Shown: positions 8,399 to 18,000 of the stretch, piece after piece | Position numbering within the stretch: position 1 is the first letter of the stretch | Layout of the letters: the number at the start of each line of letters is the position of its first letter | DNA from: Ottowia oryzae | Lineage (GTDB): Bacteria > Pseudomonadota > Gammaproteobacteria > Burkholderiales > Burkholderiaceae_C | Assembly (NCBI RefSeq): GCF_003008535.1 | Contig: NZ_CP027666.1 | Location: 2,283,501 to 2,347,500 of the forward strand | Length of the DNA stretch: 64,000 nt | Reading direction: 5' to 3' | Translations under genes and position numbers: made by a program | Notes under the pieces: generated by a model | What the model was told of the DNA's origin: nothing | The model's input: only the letters and a program-made list of their open reading frames with translations | Database searches by the model: none

Positions 8399-8998
8399 TT
8401 AGCGCGGGGCCGCCAAAACGACGCAAGCCCCCAGGCCCCACACCGGCACGGCGATCAGGAAAACGCGCTCGGCAAAACCAAAGGCCCAGCGCAGCGGCGG
8501 CAGCACGAGGCAGGCCACCAGGCCCGCCAGCCCGGCCGTCACGGCGGTGCGCAGGGCGTGCAGCGCCCCCGCCAGCTCTGTGGTGGCCTGTGCGGCCAGC
8601 AGCGGCGTGGCGCTATCAATGGCCATGTAGTACAGCGTGAATGAGGCTACGGCCAGCAGCATGTGCAGGCGCCCGGTGCGCGTGCGCGGCGCGCCTTCCA
8701 GGTCGGTGGGCACCAGTACGACGCCTACGCGCGTGGCCACGGCACCCGTCAGTGTCAGCAGCAGAAAGCTGGACAGGCCCGCCTGCCAGAACAGCAGCGC
8801 CAACAAGGCGGCTGCCAGCGTGCCGGCTGTACCGTAAGCCTGGAACAGCGGGCGCGCGGTGCCCACGCCGTAGTCGCTGACGGGGTCACGCACTGGGTCA
8901 TGCTGCGGATTGCGCGCCTGAATGGCTGCCAGCAGCAGGGGGTTGGCGGCGTACAGCAGGGCGGTGACGGCGGCCAGGGCGGGGGATGCGGCGCTCAT
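8399..8998 (-). CDS. DUF998-like multi-pass membrane protein
   Basis: 199 residues with about six hydrophobic helices. The layout and short loops (DPVRDPVSDYGVGTARPLFQ early, LVPTDLEGAPRTRTGRLHM in the middle) match the DUF998 family of six-helix membrane proteins of unknown function. ATG 8998 is preferred; upstream in-frame sequence is Arg/Pro-rich and implausible. It is followed upstream by two further small membrane-protein genes on the same strand (9034-9333, 9377-9931), so these may form a unit. Confidence 0.7.
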   Translation of the reverse strand: MSAASPALAAVTALLYAANPLLLAAIQARNPQHDPVRDPVSDYGVGTARPLFQAYGTAGTLAAALLALLFWQAGLSSFLLLTLTGAVATRVGVVLVPTDLEGAPRTRTGRLHMLLAVASFTLYYMAIDSATPLLAAQATTELAGALHALRTAVTAGLAGLVACLVLPPLRWAFGFAERVFLIAVPVWGLGACVVLAAPR

Positions 8999-9033
8999 GG
9001 GGCAGGCAGAAAGAGGGCGGCGGGGCGCCGTCG

Positions 9034-9333
9034 TCAAGCGCCGCGGCGGGGCTGGCGGACCAGCGCTTCGCGCTCGCGCTCGACCAGCCGCTCGCGCCAA
9101 CCGGCGCCTGGCGCCAGCAGCCACACCGCGGCGCCGTGAATGGCCAGGCCCAGGCCCCAGCCGAGCAGGGGGTAGGCGTACCAGTGGCGCCCGTTGGCCA
9201 GCGCCAGCGCGGCCAGGCCCAGGTTGACCAGCACGTACACCGTGGCGTGGGCGTACCAGCCCATCTTGGCGCCGGCGCGGCGGCGGGCCAGGCGGTCGAT
9301 TTGTTGCGGGGTGAGCGGGGTGGGGGTGTTCAT
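9034..9333 (-). CDS. Small 2TM-domain membrane protein
   Basis: 99 residues. A short charged N-terminus ending DRLARRRAGAKMGWYAHATV leads into two hydrophobic helices (about 25-45 and 52-75), then a charged tail. The pattern R-x-K-x2-F/W-Y-x-H before the first helix is typical of the 2TM domain family, sometimes fused to histidine kinases. The function is unknown. It lies 35 bp upstream of the DUF998-like gene. Confidence 0.65.
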   Translation of the reverse strand: MNTPTPLTPQQIDRLARRRAGAKMGWYAHATVYVLVNLGLAALALANGRHWYAYPLLGWGLGLAIHGAAVWLLAPGAGWRERLVEREREALVRQPRRGA

Positions 9334-9376
9334 GTCGGCTCCGGGTCCATCAGCGAAGGGGAGGGGCGGCCCGCCA

Positions 9377-9931
9377 TCAGGCGGCGGCTGCGGTGGCGGG
9401 CCCGCGCAGCAGGCGCAGCACGCGCAAGGTGCGGGCGGCGAAGATGCCCGACAGCAGGCCGTAAACGGCGGCCACGGGGTAGGCGAAGCCGGGGTGGGTG
9501 GCGATGGTGGGCTCCATCGCCAGTTGCACGCCGATGGCGTACTTCAGCAGGAACACCGCCAGGATCAGCCCCATCGGCAGCCAGCTGCCGGGCAGGTGAA
9601 AACTGCGCAGCGCGGCGCTGTAGCGCACGCCGGCCGGCACAGGCAGGCGCAGGCCCAGCGCCAGCAGCGCGGCGTAGCCAGCGGCCCAGACGGCCAGCAG
9701 CTCGGGCAGGCGGCCCGTGCCGTTGAAGGCCGATTCCACGCCCCACAGCGCCATGGCGCCCATGGCCACGGGCATCAGCAGCAGGCGGCCGATGTGCACG
9801 TCGCGGTCACGTGAGGCGGAAATGCCCAGGTACACCAAGCCGCCCAAGAGCGCGGCCACCCAGGCGGGCGTCTGGCGGACGATGTCGACGATGGCGGAGG
9901 GGTGTTCAGCAAGCAGGGTGGTCAGCAGCAT
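9377..9931 (-). CDS. Multi-pass membrane protein, resembles DUF6622
   Basis: 184 residues with about five hydrophobic segments. The opening (IVDIVRQTPAWVAALLGGLV then SRDRDVHIGRLLLMPVAMGA) resembles the DUF6622 family as I remember it. ATG 9931 gives a normal membrane-protein N-terminus; upstream frame is low-complexity. It is probably co-transcribed with the two small membrane proteins downstream. No function can be given. Confidence 0.6.
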   Translation of the reverse strand: MLLTTLLAEHPSAIVDIVRQTPAWVAALLGGLVYLGISASRDRDVHIGRLLLMPVAMGAMALWGVESAFNGTGRLPELLAVWAAGYAALLALGLRLPVPAGVRYSAALRSFHLPGSWLPMGLILAVFLLKYAIGVQLAMEPTIATHPGFAYPVAAVYGLLSGIFAARTLRVLRLLRGPATAAAA

Positions 9932-10245
9932 GGTGGGCCTCGGTGAGCAGCAAGGTGGGCGATGGCGCGACTGTGGCGGGCGTGCCGCCTGTGCGCCAGC
10001 GCGGTGCGACGAAATGCGCTGGTGGGGCGCGAACGGCGCCGAAGGGGCGCGAATGGCGCGGGCTATGGCGTGGCAGCGCTCCCGCACCGCACAGGGCGCG
10101 GGGGCGAGGCCAAGCCAATAGCCACCGGAGGAGGGGGCGAGCACGGCGTCGCGACCGGCGTAGCGTCTATCCCGGCTGCTCAGCGCCAGCCACCCCGCCA
10201 GCCCGCCGCGCCGCACGGCGCCCGCGCCTGCCCATAATCGCCCGC
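9932..10245. other. Intergenic region between divergent genes
   Basis: 314 bp, very GC-rich. I see no conserved open frame or RNA motif. CATAAT at about 10231-10236, only 10 bp before the ankyrin gene start, could be a -10 box, which would make that transcript nearly leaderless. The reading frames that cross this region are Arg/Pro/Gly-rich and not protein-like. Confidence 0.4.
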
Positions 10246-11037
10246 ATGTCCCACCTTGTGCGCCAATCGCCGCCGCCCAACCCACGCCGCCGTGCCTTGA
10301 GCGCATTGGCGAGGCTGGCGGCGCAGGCGATCGCCCTCGGCCCCCTGGCGCGCCATGCCCAGGCGCGCGGCCCTGCCAATGCCCCAGCCATGCCCAACCA
10401 GCATCTTTTGAAAGCCGCCGCCACGGGCGACGTGCCCGCCATCGAACGCGCGCTGGCCGCAGGCGCCGACGTGGAGGCGCGCGACGCCCGCGGGCGCACG
10501 CCCGTGCTGCTGGCGACCGACGGCAACCACGTGGCCGCCGCCCGGGCGCTGATCGCGCGCGGCGCCAATGTCAACGCCCAAGACCAGCAACTGGACAGCG
10601 CCTTTCTGCTGGCGGGCGCGCGCGGCTACACCGAGATCATGCGCGCCGCGCTGGGCGCCGGGGCCGACTGGCGCATCACCAACCGCTACGGCGGCACGGC
10701 ACTGATTCCCGCGTGCGAGCGCGGGCATGTCGACACGGTGCGCCTGCTGCTGAGCACCGACATCGACGTGGACCACGTCAACCGCCTGGGCTGGACGGGC
10801 CTGCTGGAGGCGGTGATCCTGGGCGACGGCGGCCCGCGCCACCAGCAGATCGTGCAGATGCTGCTGGCGCGCGGCGCCCAGGTGAACCTGGCCGACCGCG
10901 AAGGCGTGACGCCGCTGCAGCACGCCGTGCAGCGCGGTCAGCCCGAAGTGGCGGCGCTGTTGCGTGCGGCGGCGGCAGGTAGCCAAGCGGCAGTCAGATC
11001 GGTGCCTGCGTCGGCTGGCCCTGTAACGGTTTTTTAA
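10246..11037 (+). CDS. Exported ankyrin-repeat protein
   Basis: 263 residues. The N-terminus carries twin arginines in a basic stretch (NPRRRALSALARLAAQAIAL) and a moderately hydrophobic segment, consistent with export, possibly by Tat (inference). From about residue 48 there are five to six ankyrin units with recognisable consensus (LLKAAATGDVPAIERALAAG, GRTPVLLATDGNHVAAARAL, YGGTALIPACERGHVDTVRL, GVTPLQHAVQRGQPEVAALL). Periplasmic ankyrin proteins are usually protein-binding; some protect against oxidative stress. It lies 105 bp upstream of uppP with a repeat-derived hairpin between. Confidence 0.8.
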   Translation: MSHLVRQSPPPNPRRRALSALARLAAQAIALGPLARHAQARGPANAPAMPNQHLLKAAATGDVPAIERALAAGADVEARDARGRTPVLLATDGNHVAAARALIARGANVNAQDQQLDSAFLLAGARGYTEIMRAALGAGADWRITNRYGGTALIPACERGHVDTVRLLLSTDIDVDHVNRLGWTGLLEAVILGDGGPRHQQIVQMLLARGAQVNLADREGVTPLQHAVQRGQPEVAALLRAAAAGSQAAVRSVPASAGPVTVF

Positions 11038-11065
11038 GCAAAACCGGGCTTTGGCGCCCGTAGAA

Positions 11066-11100
11066 TCTGCGCTGGCAGCTACAAATGGTGTAGCTGCCGG
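11066..11100. repeat. Dispersed element, copy 4: perfect 10-bp hairpin upstream of uppP
   Basis: GGCAGCTACA (11074-11083) and TGTAGCTGCC (11089-11098) pair perfectly around a 5-nt loop. The flanks read as half elements in opposite orientations. It ends 44 bp before the uppP start. There is no T-run, so terminator activity is uncertain. Confidence 0.75.
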
Positions 11101-11142
11101 GGTGCCGGGCGGCGCCCATTCATCTGCACGGAAGGATTTCGC

Positions 11143-11967
11143 TTGGATACCGTTTTGCTGGTCAAGGCCGCGATCATGGGCATCGTGGAGGGCTTGACCG
11201 AGTTCCTGCCCATCTCATCCACCGGGCACTTGATCCTGGCGGGCAGCCTGCTGGGCTTTTCCGACGCCAAGGCCAAGGTGTTCGACATCGCCATCCAGAC
11301 CGGCGCCATTCTCGCGGTGATCATCGTGTACTGGCAGAAGATCCACAGCACCGTCGTCGCGCTGCCCAGCAGCCGGCAGGCGCAGCGCTTTGCGCTGAAT
11401 GTGCTGATCGCCTTCTTCCCCGCCGTCATCCTGGGCCTGCTGTTCGGCAAGGCCATCAAAGAGCACCTGTTCACCCCGCAGGTGGTGGCCAGCACCTTCA
11501 TCCTGGGGGCGTTCGTCATCCTGTGGGCCGAACGCCGCCCGCAAAGCGCCGCGCGCGTGCACAGCGTGGACGACATGACCGCGCTGGACGCGCTGAAAGT
11601 CGGCCTGGTGCAGTGCCTGGCCATGATTCCGGGCACCAGCCGCTCGGGCGCCACCATCATCGGCGGCATGCTGCTGGGCCTGTCGCGCAAGGCGGCCACG
11701 GATTTTTCTTTCTTCCTGGCCATCCCGACACTCATCGGCGCGGGCGTGTATTCGCTGTACAAAGAGCGCGCCCTGCTGTCGACGGCCGATATCCCGCTGT
11801 TCGCCGTTGGGCTGTTCTTCTCGTTCATCAGCGCCTGGGTGTGCGTGCGCTGGCTGCTGCGCTACATCTCCAGCCACAGCTTCGTGCCCTTCGCGTGGTA
11901 CCGCATCGTGTTCGGACTCATCGTGCTGGCCACGTGGTGGACCGGCGCGGTGGTCTGGCAGGACTGA
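11143..11967 (+). CDS. uppP: Undecaprenyl-diphosphate phosphatase UppP (BacA)
   Basis: 274-residue integral membrane enzyme that dephosphorylates undecaprenyl diphosphate to recycle the lipid carrier for peptidoglycan and other envelope polymers; it confers some bacitracin resistance. Both family signatures are present: GLTEFLPISSTGHLIL near the N-terminus and IPGTSRSGATIIGGMLLGL in the middle, with about eight membrane helices. The start is TTG 11143 with GAAGGA at 11131-11136; no better ATG is available. Length is as usual. Confidence 0.95.
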   Translation: MDTVLLVKAAIMGIVEGLTEFLPISSTGHLILAGSLLGFSDAKAKVFDIAIQTGAILAVIIVYWQKIHSTVVALPSSRQAQRFALNVLIAFFPAVILGLLFGKAIKEHLFTPQVVASTFILGAFVILWAERRPQSAARVHSVDDMTALDALKVGLVQCLAMIPGTSRSGATIIGGMLLGLSRKAATDFSFFLAIPTLIGAGVYSLYKERALLSTADIPLFAVGLFFSFISAWVCVRWLLRYISSHSFVPFAWYRIVFGLIVLATWWTGAVVWQD

Positions 11968-11995
11968 AGCGGCGCCGCTGGCCGCCCACGGCGCC

Positions 11996-12343
11996 ATGTA
12001 CCAAGGCAGCTGCCACTGCGGCCAGACGCGCTTTACCCTGGCGGCCGACGCGCTGGGGCCGGTGGCCGAATGCAATTGCTCGCACTGCCAGCGCAAGGGC
12101 TACCTGCTGAGCTTTCACCCCCGCGCGGCGCTGGCCGTGCAGGCGGGCGAGGGCGAGCTGGCCACCTACACCTTTCACCGCCACGTGGTGGCGCACAAGT
12201 TTTGCCCGCGCTGCGGCTGCGCGCCGTTTGGCCTGGGGCAGGCGCCCGACGGCAGCGAACTGGTGGCCGTCAACGTGCGCTGCCTGGACGGCATTGACCT
12301 GGCCAGCCTGCCGCGCACGCCGGTGGACGGCCGGTCTTTCTGA
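11996..12343 (+). CDS. GFA-family zinc protein
   Basis: 115 residues. The GFA (glutathione-dependent formaldehyde-activating enzyme, CENP-V) fold is shown by paired cysteines: GSCHCGQTRF, ECNCSHCQRKG and FCPRCGCAPFG. These bind two zinc ions in the family. ATG 11996 fits the family start MYQGSCHCG. The enzyme role of most GFA proteins is not established. It begins 28 bp after uppP, possibly in the same transcript. Confidence 0.85.
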   Translation: MYQGSCHCGQTRFTLAADALGPVAECNCSHCQRKGYLLSFHPRAALAVQAGEGELATYTFHRHVVAHKFCPRCGCAPFGLGQAPDGSELVAVNVRCLDGIDLASLPRTPVDGRSF

Positions 12344-12367
12344 GGCGCCAGCGTCTACCATCACGGG

Positions 12368-12685
12368 ATGAACTTCAAAGACATTCTGGCCACTTTGCCC
12401 GCCGCCGATGGCCTGCGCGGGCTGGATATCGTGGACGCCACCGGCGCCGTCGTGCACCACATTCCGGCGGCGCCGGGCAAGATGGGTTCGCTGCGCGTGT
12501 ACTACGCGCTGGCCCAGCGGTTTGACGGCGCGCTGTCGCCCCAGGCGGTTCTGCAAGGGCTGGACTGGTTTGCCGAGCACGTGGCCGACGCGCGCGCCAA
12601 CGCCGGCGCGCACCCCAACATCGACCTGCTGCTCAAGCCCGGCGCGGGCGACGCAGGCTGGCGCCTGGTGCCGCTGCCCGCCTGA
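12368..12685 (+). CDS. DUF2322 family protein
   Basis: 105-residue soluble protein. The opening MNFKDILATLPAADGLRGLD and the segment FAEHVADARANAGAHPNID match the DUF2322 family, small cytosolic proteins of proteobacteria with no known role. It follows the GFA gene by 24 bp and converges with a membrane-protein gene at 12731. Confidence 0.7.
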   Translation: MNFKDILATLPAADGLRGLDIVDATGAVVHHIPAAPGKMGSLRVYYALAQRFDGALSPQAVLQGLDWFAEHVADARANAGAHPNIDLLLKPGAGDAGWRLVPLPA

Positions 12686-12730
12686 GCATCTCGGGGCAGG
12701 GTGGCTGCGGCCAGCCAGCCCCGCCGCGCG

Positions 12731-13114
12731 CTACAGCAGCGTGTAGACCATGATGAAGCCCGAGGCCACCATGCCCGTCATGGCCAGCAGAAAGAGCACG
12801 TCGGCCACCTGCTCCAGCCGCCTGGCCCAGCCTGGACGGCGCGTGCGCAGCGCGATGAAGATCGCGTAGGTGCACAGCAGGAACAGCAGCGCCGACAGCA
12901 CCAGCACGTCGTCCGCAATGGTGGATGAGGTTTGCTTTTGCCCCACCGAGTGCAAAAGTGCCACCGCCGTGATCGACAGCCCGGCCAGCGTGCCCGCCAC
13001 CGACAGCAGTTGCAGCAGCTCTTCGCGCATCCAGGTGCGCGGGTTGCGCTCGGGCGGCCCAACCGGTTCTGGCCTTGGGTTGGGCGGCGCGGCGCGATCA
13101 GTTTGTGCAGGCAT
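12731..13114 (-). CDS. Small membrane protein of unknown function
   Basis: 127 residues. A Pro-rich, charged N-terminus of about 30 residues is followed by three hydrophobic helices (about 33-55, 68-88, 104-126), the last running to the C-terminus. I do not recognise a family. Codon use and GC match the neighbours. It is transcribed away from the RND efflux operon, with 220 bp between, which holds the promoter region of both. Confidence 0.6.
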   Translation of the reverse strand: MPAQTDRAAPPNPRPEPVGPPERNPRTWMREELLQLLSVAGTLAGLSITAVALLHSVGQKQTSSTIADDVLVLSALLFLLCTYAIFIALRTRRPGWARRLEQVADVLFLLAMTGMVASGFIMVYTLL

Positions 13115-13334
13115 GGTGATACTGGGGCAGAGGCGGGCACGTTAGCAGAGGCGCGCCGTGTAAGCGGCCGGTTTACGCAACTTTTGCCGCAGCGCCTGGG
13201 GCTTTACAAATCTTCAAAAGACCGACAAGTGGCAAGACAGGCGCAAGGGCTAGGATGCGCCGTCGGCCAGCCTCGTGCACCAAGCCCGGGCGGCTGTTAC
13301 ACCCAGACATTCGCGATCACTTTTTGCGTGCCCC

Positions 13335-15041
13335 ATGCCCACACCGCCAGCCCCATCCTCCGCACCGGCCATTAGCACACCAGCGCCGCTGCCCCCTCAA
13401 GTGCCGGTGCGGCCCAGGCGCTGGCTCGGTTGGGTGCTGGCCCTGCTGCTGATTGCCGCGCTGGGCGGCGGCGCCTACTGGCTGGTGCAACGCAGCAAAC
13501 AGCCCGCCGCAGGCGCAGCTGGCGCGGGCGCGCGCGGGCCGGGCGGCCCTGGCCCGGGTGGGCCGCGCGGGGCGGGCCGCGGCGGCCCGTCGGTCACCGT
13601 GGGCTCGGCCGTGGCGCAGCAGGGTGAATTGCCGGTGCTGGTCGAAGCGCTGGGCACCGTCACCCCGCAGGCCACGGTGGCGCTGGTGCCGCAGGTGACC
13701 GGCACGCTGACCGATGTGCTGTTCACCGAAGGCCAGAACGTCACCAAAGGCCAGCTGCTGGCGCGCATCGACCCGCGCCCCTATGAACAGGCGCTGGCGC
13801 AGGCCAAGGCCACGCGCGCCCGCGATGAGGCGCAGCTGGCAGCCGCGCAGGTCACGCTCAAGCGCTACCAGACGCTGTGGCAGCAGGATTCGATCGCCCG
13901 GCAGGACGTGGACACCCAGGCCGCCCTGGTCAAGCAGCTGGGCGCCACCGTGGCCAGCGACCGCGCCAGCGAACAGGCTGCGCAGCTCAACCTGGACCAC
14001 ACTCGCATCGTGGCGCCCATGGCCGGGCGCATCGGCTTGCGCGCCGTGGACCCGGGCAACCTGGTGTCTTCCGGCGGCAGCACCGGCATTGCCACCATCG
14101 CGCAGATGGATCCGATCACCGTGTCTTTCGCCGTGCCGCAAGAGCGTGTGCCCGCCGTGGTGGACGCCCAGCGCGCCGGGCCCTTGACCGTCACCGCGAT
14201 GGACCGCGCCCGCAGTCAGCAGGTGGGCCAGGGCGTTTTCATGACGCTGGACAACGCCATCGACACCAGCACCGGCACCGTGCGCGCGAAGGCCCGCTTT
14301 GCCAACGCCGACGGCCGGCTGTTTCCCAACCAGTTCGTGAACGTGCGCCTGCAGCTGGGCAACGCGGCGGGCGTGCTGGTGCCCGTGACAGCCGTGCGCA
14401 CCGGGCCGCAGGGCGACTACGCCTATGTGATTGATGCGGACGGCGTGGCGCACACGCGCGCCGTCAAGCGCGGGCTGGCCACGGTGGACCAGACGCTCAT
14501 CACCCAGGGCCTGCAGGCCGGCGAGCGCGTGGTCACCGAAGGCGGTGACCGCGTGAAGGACGGCGCCCGCGTGCAGCTGCAAGCCCCAGGCGCTGGTGGC
14601 GCCGCCGGTGCGCAGCGACCGCAGGGGCGCGCCAGCGGGCCGTGGCGCAGGGCTTCTGGTGCGGCCGCTGCCGCGTCCATGGCTTCTGCCGCCGGCGCGG
14701 GTACTTCGGCAACCAATCGCGCTCCAGCCGCCACAGGGCCTGCGCAGTCAGCTACTGAAAACGCAGCAGGTGGGGGTATCGGCGCGGGCGCCGGTACCGG
14801 CCCGGCGGGCGGCGCAGGCGCGGCCCCAGCCGCGGGGTCTGGCACGCCTGCGCCCGGTGCGGGCAGCCAGGGCGACGCGGGCGGCAACGGCGGCCACGGC
14901 AATGGCCGCGCCGCCTGGCTGAACAGCCTGCCGCCGGCCGAGCGCGACAAGATCATGGCGATGCCGCCCGAGGAGCGGCGCGCCTACGTGCGGCAGCTGC
15001 GCGAGCAGCGCCAGGGCAGCGGGGCCGCGCCCGCCAACTGA
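13335..15041 (+). CDS. mdtA: RND efflux periplasmic adaptor, MdtA-like
   Basis: 568-residue membrane-fusion protein linking the inner-membrane RND pumps to the outer-membrane channel. A Pro-rich N-terminus precedes one anchor helix (LGWVLALLLIAALGGGAYWL). The adaptor core has barrel-sandwich and hairpin segments VLFTEGQNVTKGQLLARIDP and LDHTRIVAPMAGRIGLRAVD. After about residue 420 comes a 150-residue Gly/Ala-rich tail, absent from E. coli MdtA (about 415 residues), ending in a charged helix (PPAERDKIMAMPPEERRAYV). The tail includes a copy of the dispersed repeat. It is first of four tightly packed genes; the ATG at 13335 has no good ribosome site. Confidence 0.9.
   Translation: MPTPPAPSSAPAISTPAPLPPQVPVRPRRWLGWVLALLLIAALGGGAYWLVQRSKQPAAGAAGAGARGPGGPGPGGPRGAGRGGPSVTVGSAVAQQGELPVLVEALGTVTPQATVALVPQVTGTLTDVLFTEGQNVTKGQLLARIDPRPYEQALAQAKATRARDEAQLAAAQVTLKRYQTLWQQDSIARQDVDTQAALVKQLGATVASDRASEQAAQLNLDHTRIVAPMAGRIGLRAVDPGNLVSSGGSTGIATIAQMDPITVSFAVPQERVPAVVDAQRAGPLTVTAMDRARSQQVGQGVFMTLDNAIDTSTGTVRAKARFANADGRLFPNQFVNVRLQLGNAAGVLVPVTAVRTGPQGDYAYVIDADGVAHTRAVKRGLATVDQTLITQGLQAGERVVTEGGDRVKDGARVQLQAPGAGGAAGAQRPQGRASGPWRRASGAAAAASMASAAGAGTSATNRAPAATGPAQSATENAAGGGIGAGAGTGPAGGAGAAPAAGSGTPAPGAGSQGDAGGNGGHGNGRAAWLNSLPPAERDKIMAMPPEERRAYVRQLREQRQGSGAAPAN
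14750..14790 (+). repeat. Dispersed element, copy 5 (in MdtA tail)
   Basis: GCTACTGAAAACGCAGC followed by a Gly-rich half B, read in frame as SATENAAGGGIGAGAG. The peptide ATENAA also appears twice in the DUF349 protein, encoded by other copies. Confidence 0.6.
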
Positions 15042-15054
15042 GCGTGCGCCTGGT

Positions 15055-18000
15055 ATGAACGTCTCGCGCATCTTCATCCAGCGGCCGGTTGCCACCGGGC
15101 TGCTGATGTTGGCCATCGTGCTGGCGGGCCTGGTGGGCCTGCGCTTTCTGCCGCTGGCGGCCCTGCCGCAGGTGGATTACCCGACCATCCAGGTGCAAAC
15201 GCTGTACCCCGGCGCCAGCCCGGACGTGATGAGCCGCACCGTCACCGCGCCGCTCGAGCGCCAGTTCGGCCAGATGTCCGGGCTGGAGCGCATGAGCAGC
15301 ACCAGCGCCGCCGGCGTGTCACTGGTCACGCTGCAGTTCGCGCTGGCCGAATCCATGGACGCGGCTGAGCAGCAGGTGCAGGCCGCGATGAACGGCGCCT
15401 CCACGCTGCTGCCCGCCGATCTGCCCGCGCCGCCGGTGTACGCCAAGGTGAACCCGGCCGACGCGCCCATCCTGACGCTGGCCATCAGCTCCACCAGCCT
15501 GCCGCTGACCGAAGTGCAGAACATGGTCAACACCCGCCTGGCGCTGAAGATCAGCCAGATCAGCGGCGTGGGCCTGGTCACCCTGGCGGGCGGGCAGCGC
15601 CCGGCCGTGCGCGTGCAGGGCAACGTCGAGGCGCTGGCCGCGCTGGGCTTGGGGCTGGATTCGATCAGCAGCGCCATCAGCGCCGGCAACGCCAGCGGCG
15701 CCAAGGGCAGTTTTGACGGCCCACAGCGCGCCTACACCATCAACAGCAACGACCAGCTGATGGCGGCCAGCCAGTACCGTGAGCTGATCATCGCCTACAA
15801 GAACGGCGCACCCGTGCGCCTGAAAGACGTGGCGCAGGTGGTCGACAGCTCTGAAAACGACCGCCTGGGCGCCTGGGCCGTCATCAAAAATGAGAGCGGC
15901 CAGCCTACGCCAGCCGGGCGCCAGCGGGAAATTTCTTCTGATAAGCCGGTAGCAGGCGAAGCCGCGCAGGGCGGACTTCATGCCCTTTCGCCGTCCATCA
16001 TCCTCAACGTGCAGCGCCAGCCGGGTGCCAACGTCATCGCCACCGTCGATGCCATCAAGAAGCAGCTGCCCGAGCTGCGCCAAAGCCTGCCCAGCACCGT
16101 GACGGTGGACGTGCTGACCGACCGCACGCTGGGCATCCGCGCCTCGGTCGAACATGTGCAGATGGAGCTGGTGCTGGCCGTCGTGATGGTCGTGCTGGTG
16201 ATCTTCCTGTTCCTGCACAGCCTGCGGGCCACGGTGATTGCGTCCATCGCGGTGCCTATCTCGCTGATTGGCTCGGTCGCGCTGATGTACCTGCTGGGCT
16301 ATTCGCTCAACAACCTGACGCTGATGGCGCTGACCATCGCCACCGGCTTCGTGGTGGACGACGCGATCGTGATGATCGAGAACATCTCCCGCCACCGCGA
16401 GATGGGCAAGCCGCCCTTCAGGGCCGCTTTGGACGGGGCGGGCGAGATCGGCTTCACCATCATCTCGCTGACGGTGTCGCTGATCGCGGTGCTGATTCCG
16501 CTGCTGTTCATGCAGGAGGTAATTGGCCGCCTGTTCCGCGAATTCGCTGTCACGCTGGCCATCACCATCCTGCTGTCGGCCGTGGTGTCGCTGACGCTGG
16601 TGCCCATGATGTCGGCGCGCTGGCTGGAAAAAGCGCCGCCCAAGCGGGCGCCCGGCGATCCGGATGCAGACGCAGGTGCAGGTGCAGATGCCGCGCCGGG
16701 CGAAGCGCACGGCCATGCGCCTGCGGGTGCCATGGGCGGCATCAGCCGCATTGGCCAGTGGTTTCAGGCGCGGCTGGACTGGGTGGTGGCGCATTACGAC
16801 CGCGGTCTGCACTGGGTGCTGGCGCGCCAGGCGCTGACGCTGACGGTGGCCGTGGCCACGCTGGCGGTCACGGCCCTGCTGTACTGGGGCATGCCCAAGT
16901 CGCTGTTCCCCACGCAAAGCACGGGGCAGCTGCAGGGGCGGGTGCAAGCCGATTCAGGCGTGTCGTTCGACCGCATGGCCGCGCTGCAGGACGCGGTGGC
17001 CAAGCTGGTGGCGCAAGACCCGGCGGTGCAGTCGCTCAGCTCCGTAGTGGGGGTGGATGCGGCCAACAACACCATGCTGAACACCGGGCGGCTGACGATC
17101 AACCTCGCGCCGCGCGGGCTGTTTGGCCCTTCAGAGGCGGCCATCATGCAGCGCCTGGCCAGCGAAGTGGCGCGCGACGTGCCCGGCGCCACGCTGTACC
17201 TGCAGCCCACGCAGGATTTGACGGTGGATTCGGCCAGCGGCCCCACCGAATTCCGCTTTGACCTGGAAGGCGTGAACACCGCGCAGGTCAACGAATGGGC
17301 GCAGCGCCTGGTGCAGCGCCTGCAAAGCGTGCCCGAGGTGCGCAACGCCACCACCGACGCGGGGGCGGCCGGCCTGTCTGCCATGGTGCAGGTCGACCGC
17401 GACACCGCATCGCGCCTGGGCGTGACGGCCAGCGCGCTGGACAACACGCTCTACAACGCCTACGGCCAGCGCATCGTCTCGACCATCTTCACCGAAACCA
17501 ACCAGTACCGCGTGATTCTGGAAGCGGTGCGCAGCGATGCCGCCAGCCTGGCGGCGCTGCGCAACCTGCCGGTCAAAACCTCGTCGGGCGGCACCACGCC
17601 GCTGGCGTCTTTCGCCACGGTGGTGGAAGAACCCGCGCCGCTGCAGGTCACCCGCGTGGGCCAGTACCCGGCGGCCACCGTGGGGTTTGACCTGGCATCC
17701 GGCGTTTCACTGGGCACGGCCGTGGGCGCGGTGCAGGCCGCCGCCCGCGCCGAAGGCCTGCCCGAGTCGATCACGCTGCGCATGACGGGCGCGGCCGGCG
17801 CCTACCAAAGCTCGCTGTCCAACCAGCTGTGGCTGATTCTGGCGGCCGTGGTGTGCGTGTACATCGTGCTGGGCGTGCTGTATGAAAGCTACGTGCACCC
17901 GCTGACGATCTTGTCCACCCTGCCATCGGCGGGTGTGGGCGCGCTGCTGGCGCTGTGGATCACCGGGCATCCGCTGGATGTGGTGGGCATCATCGGCCTG

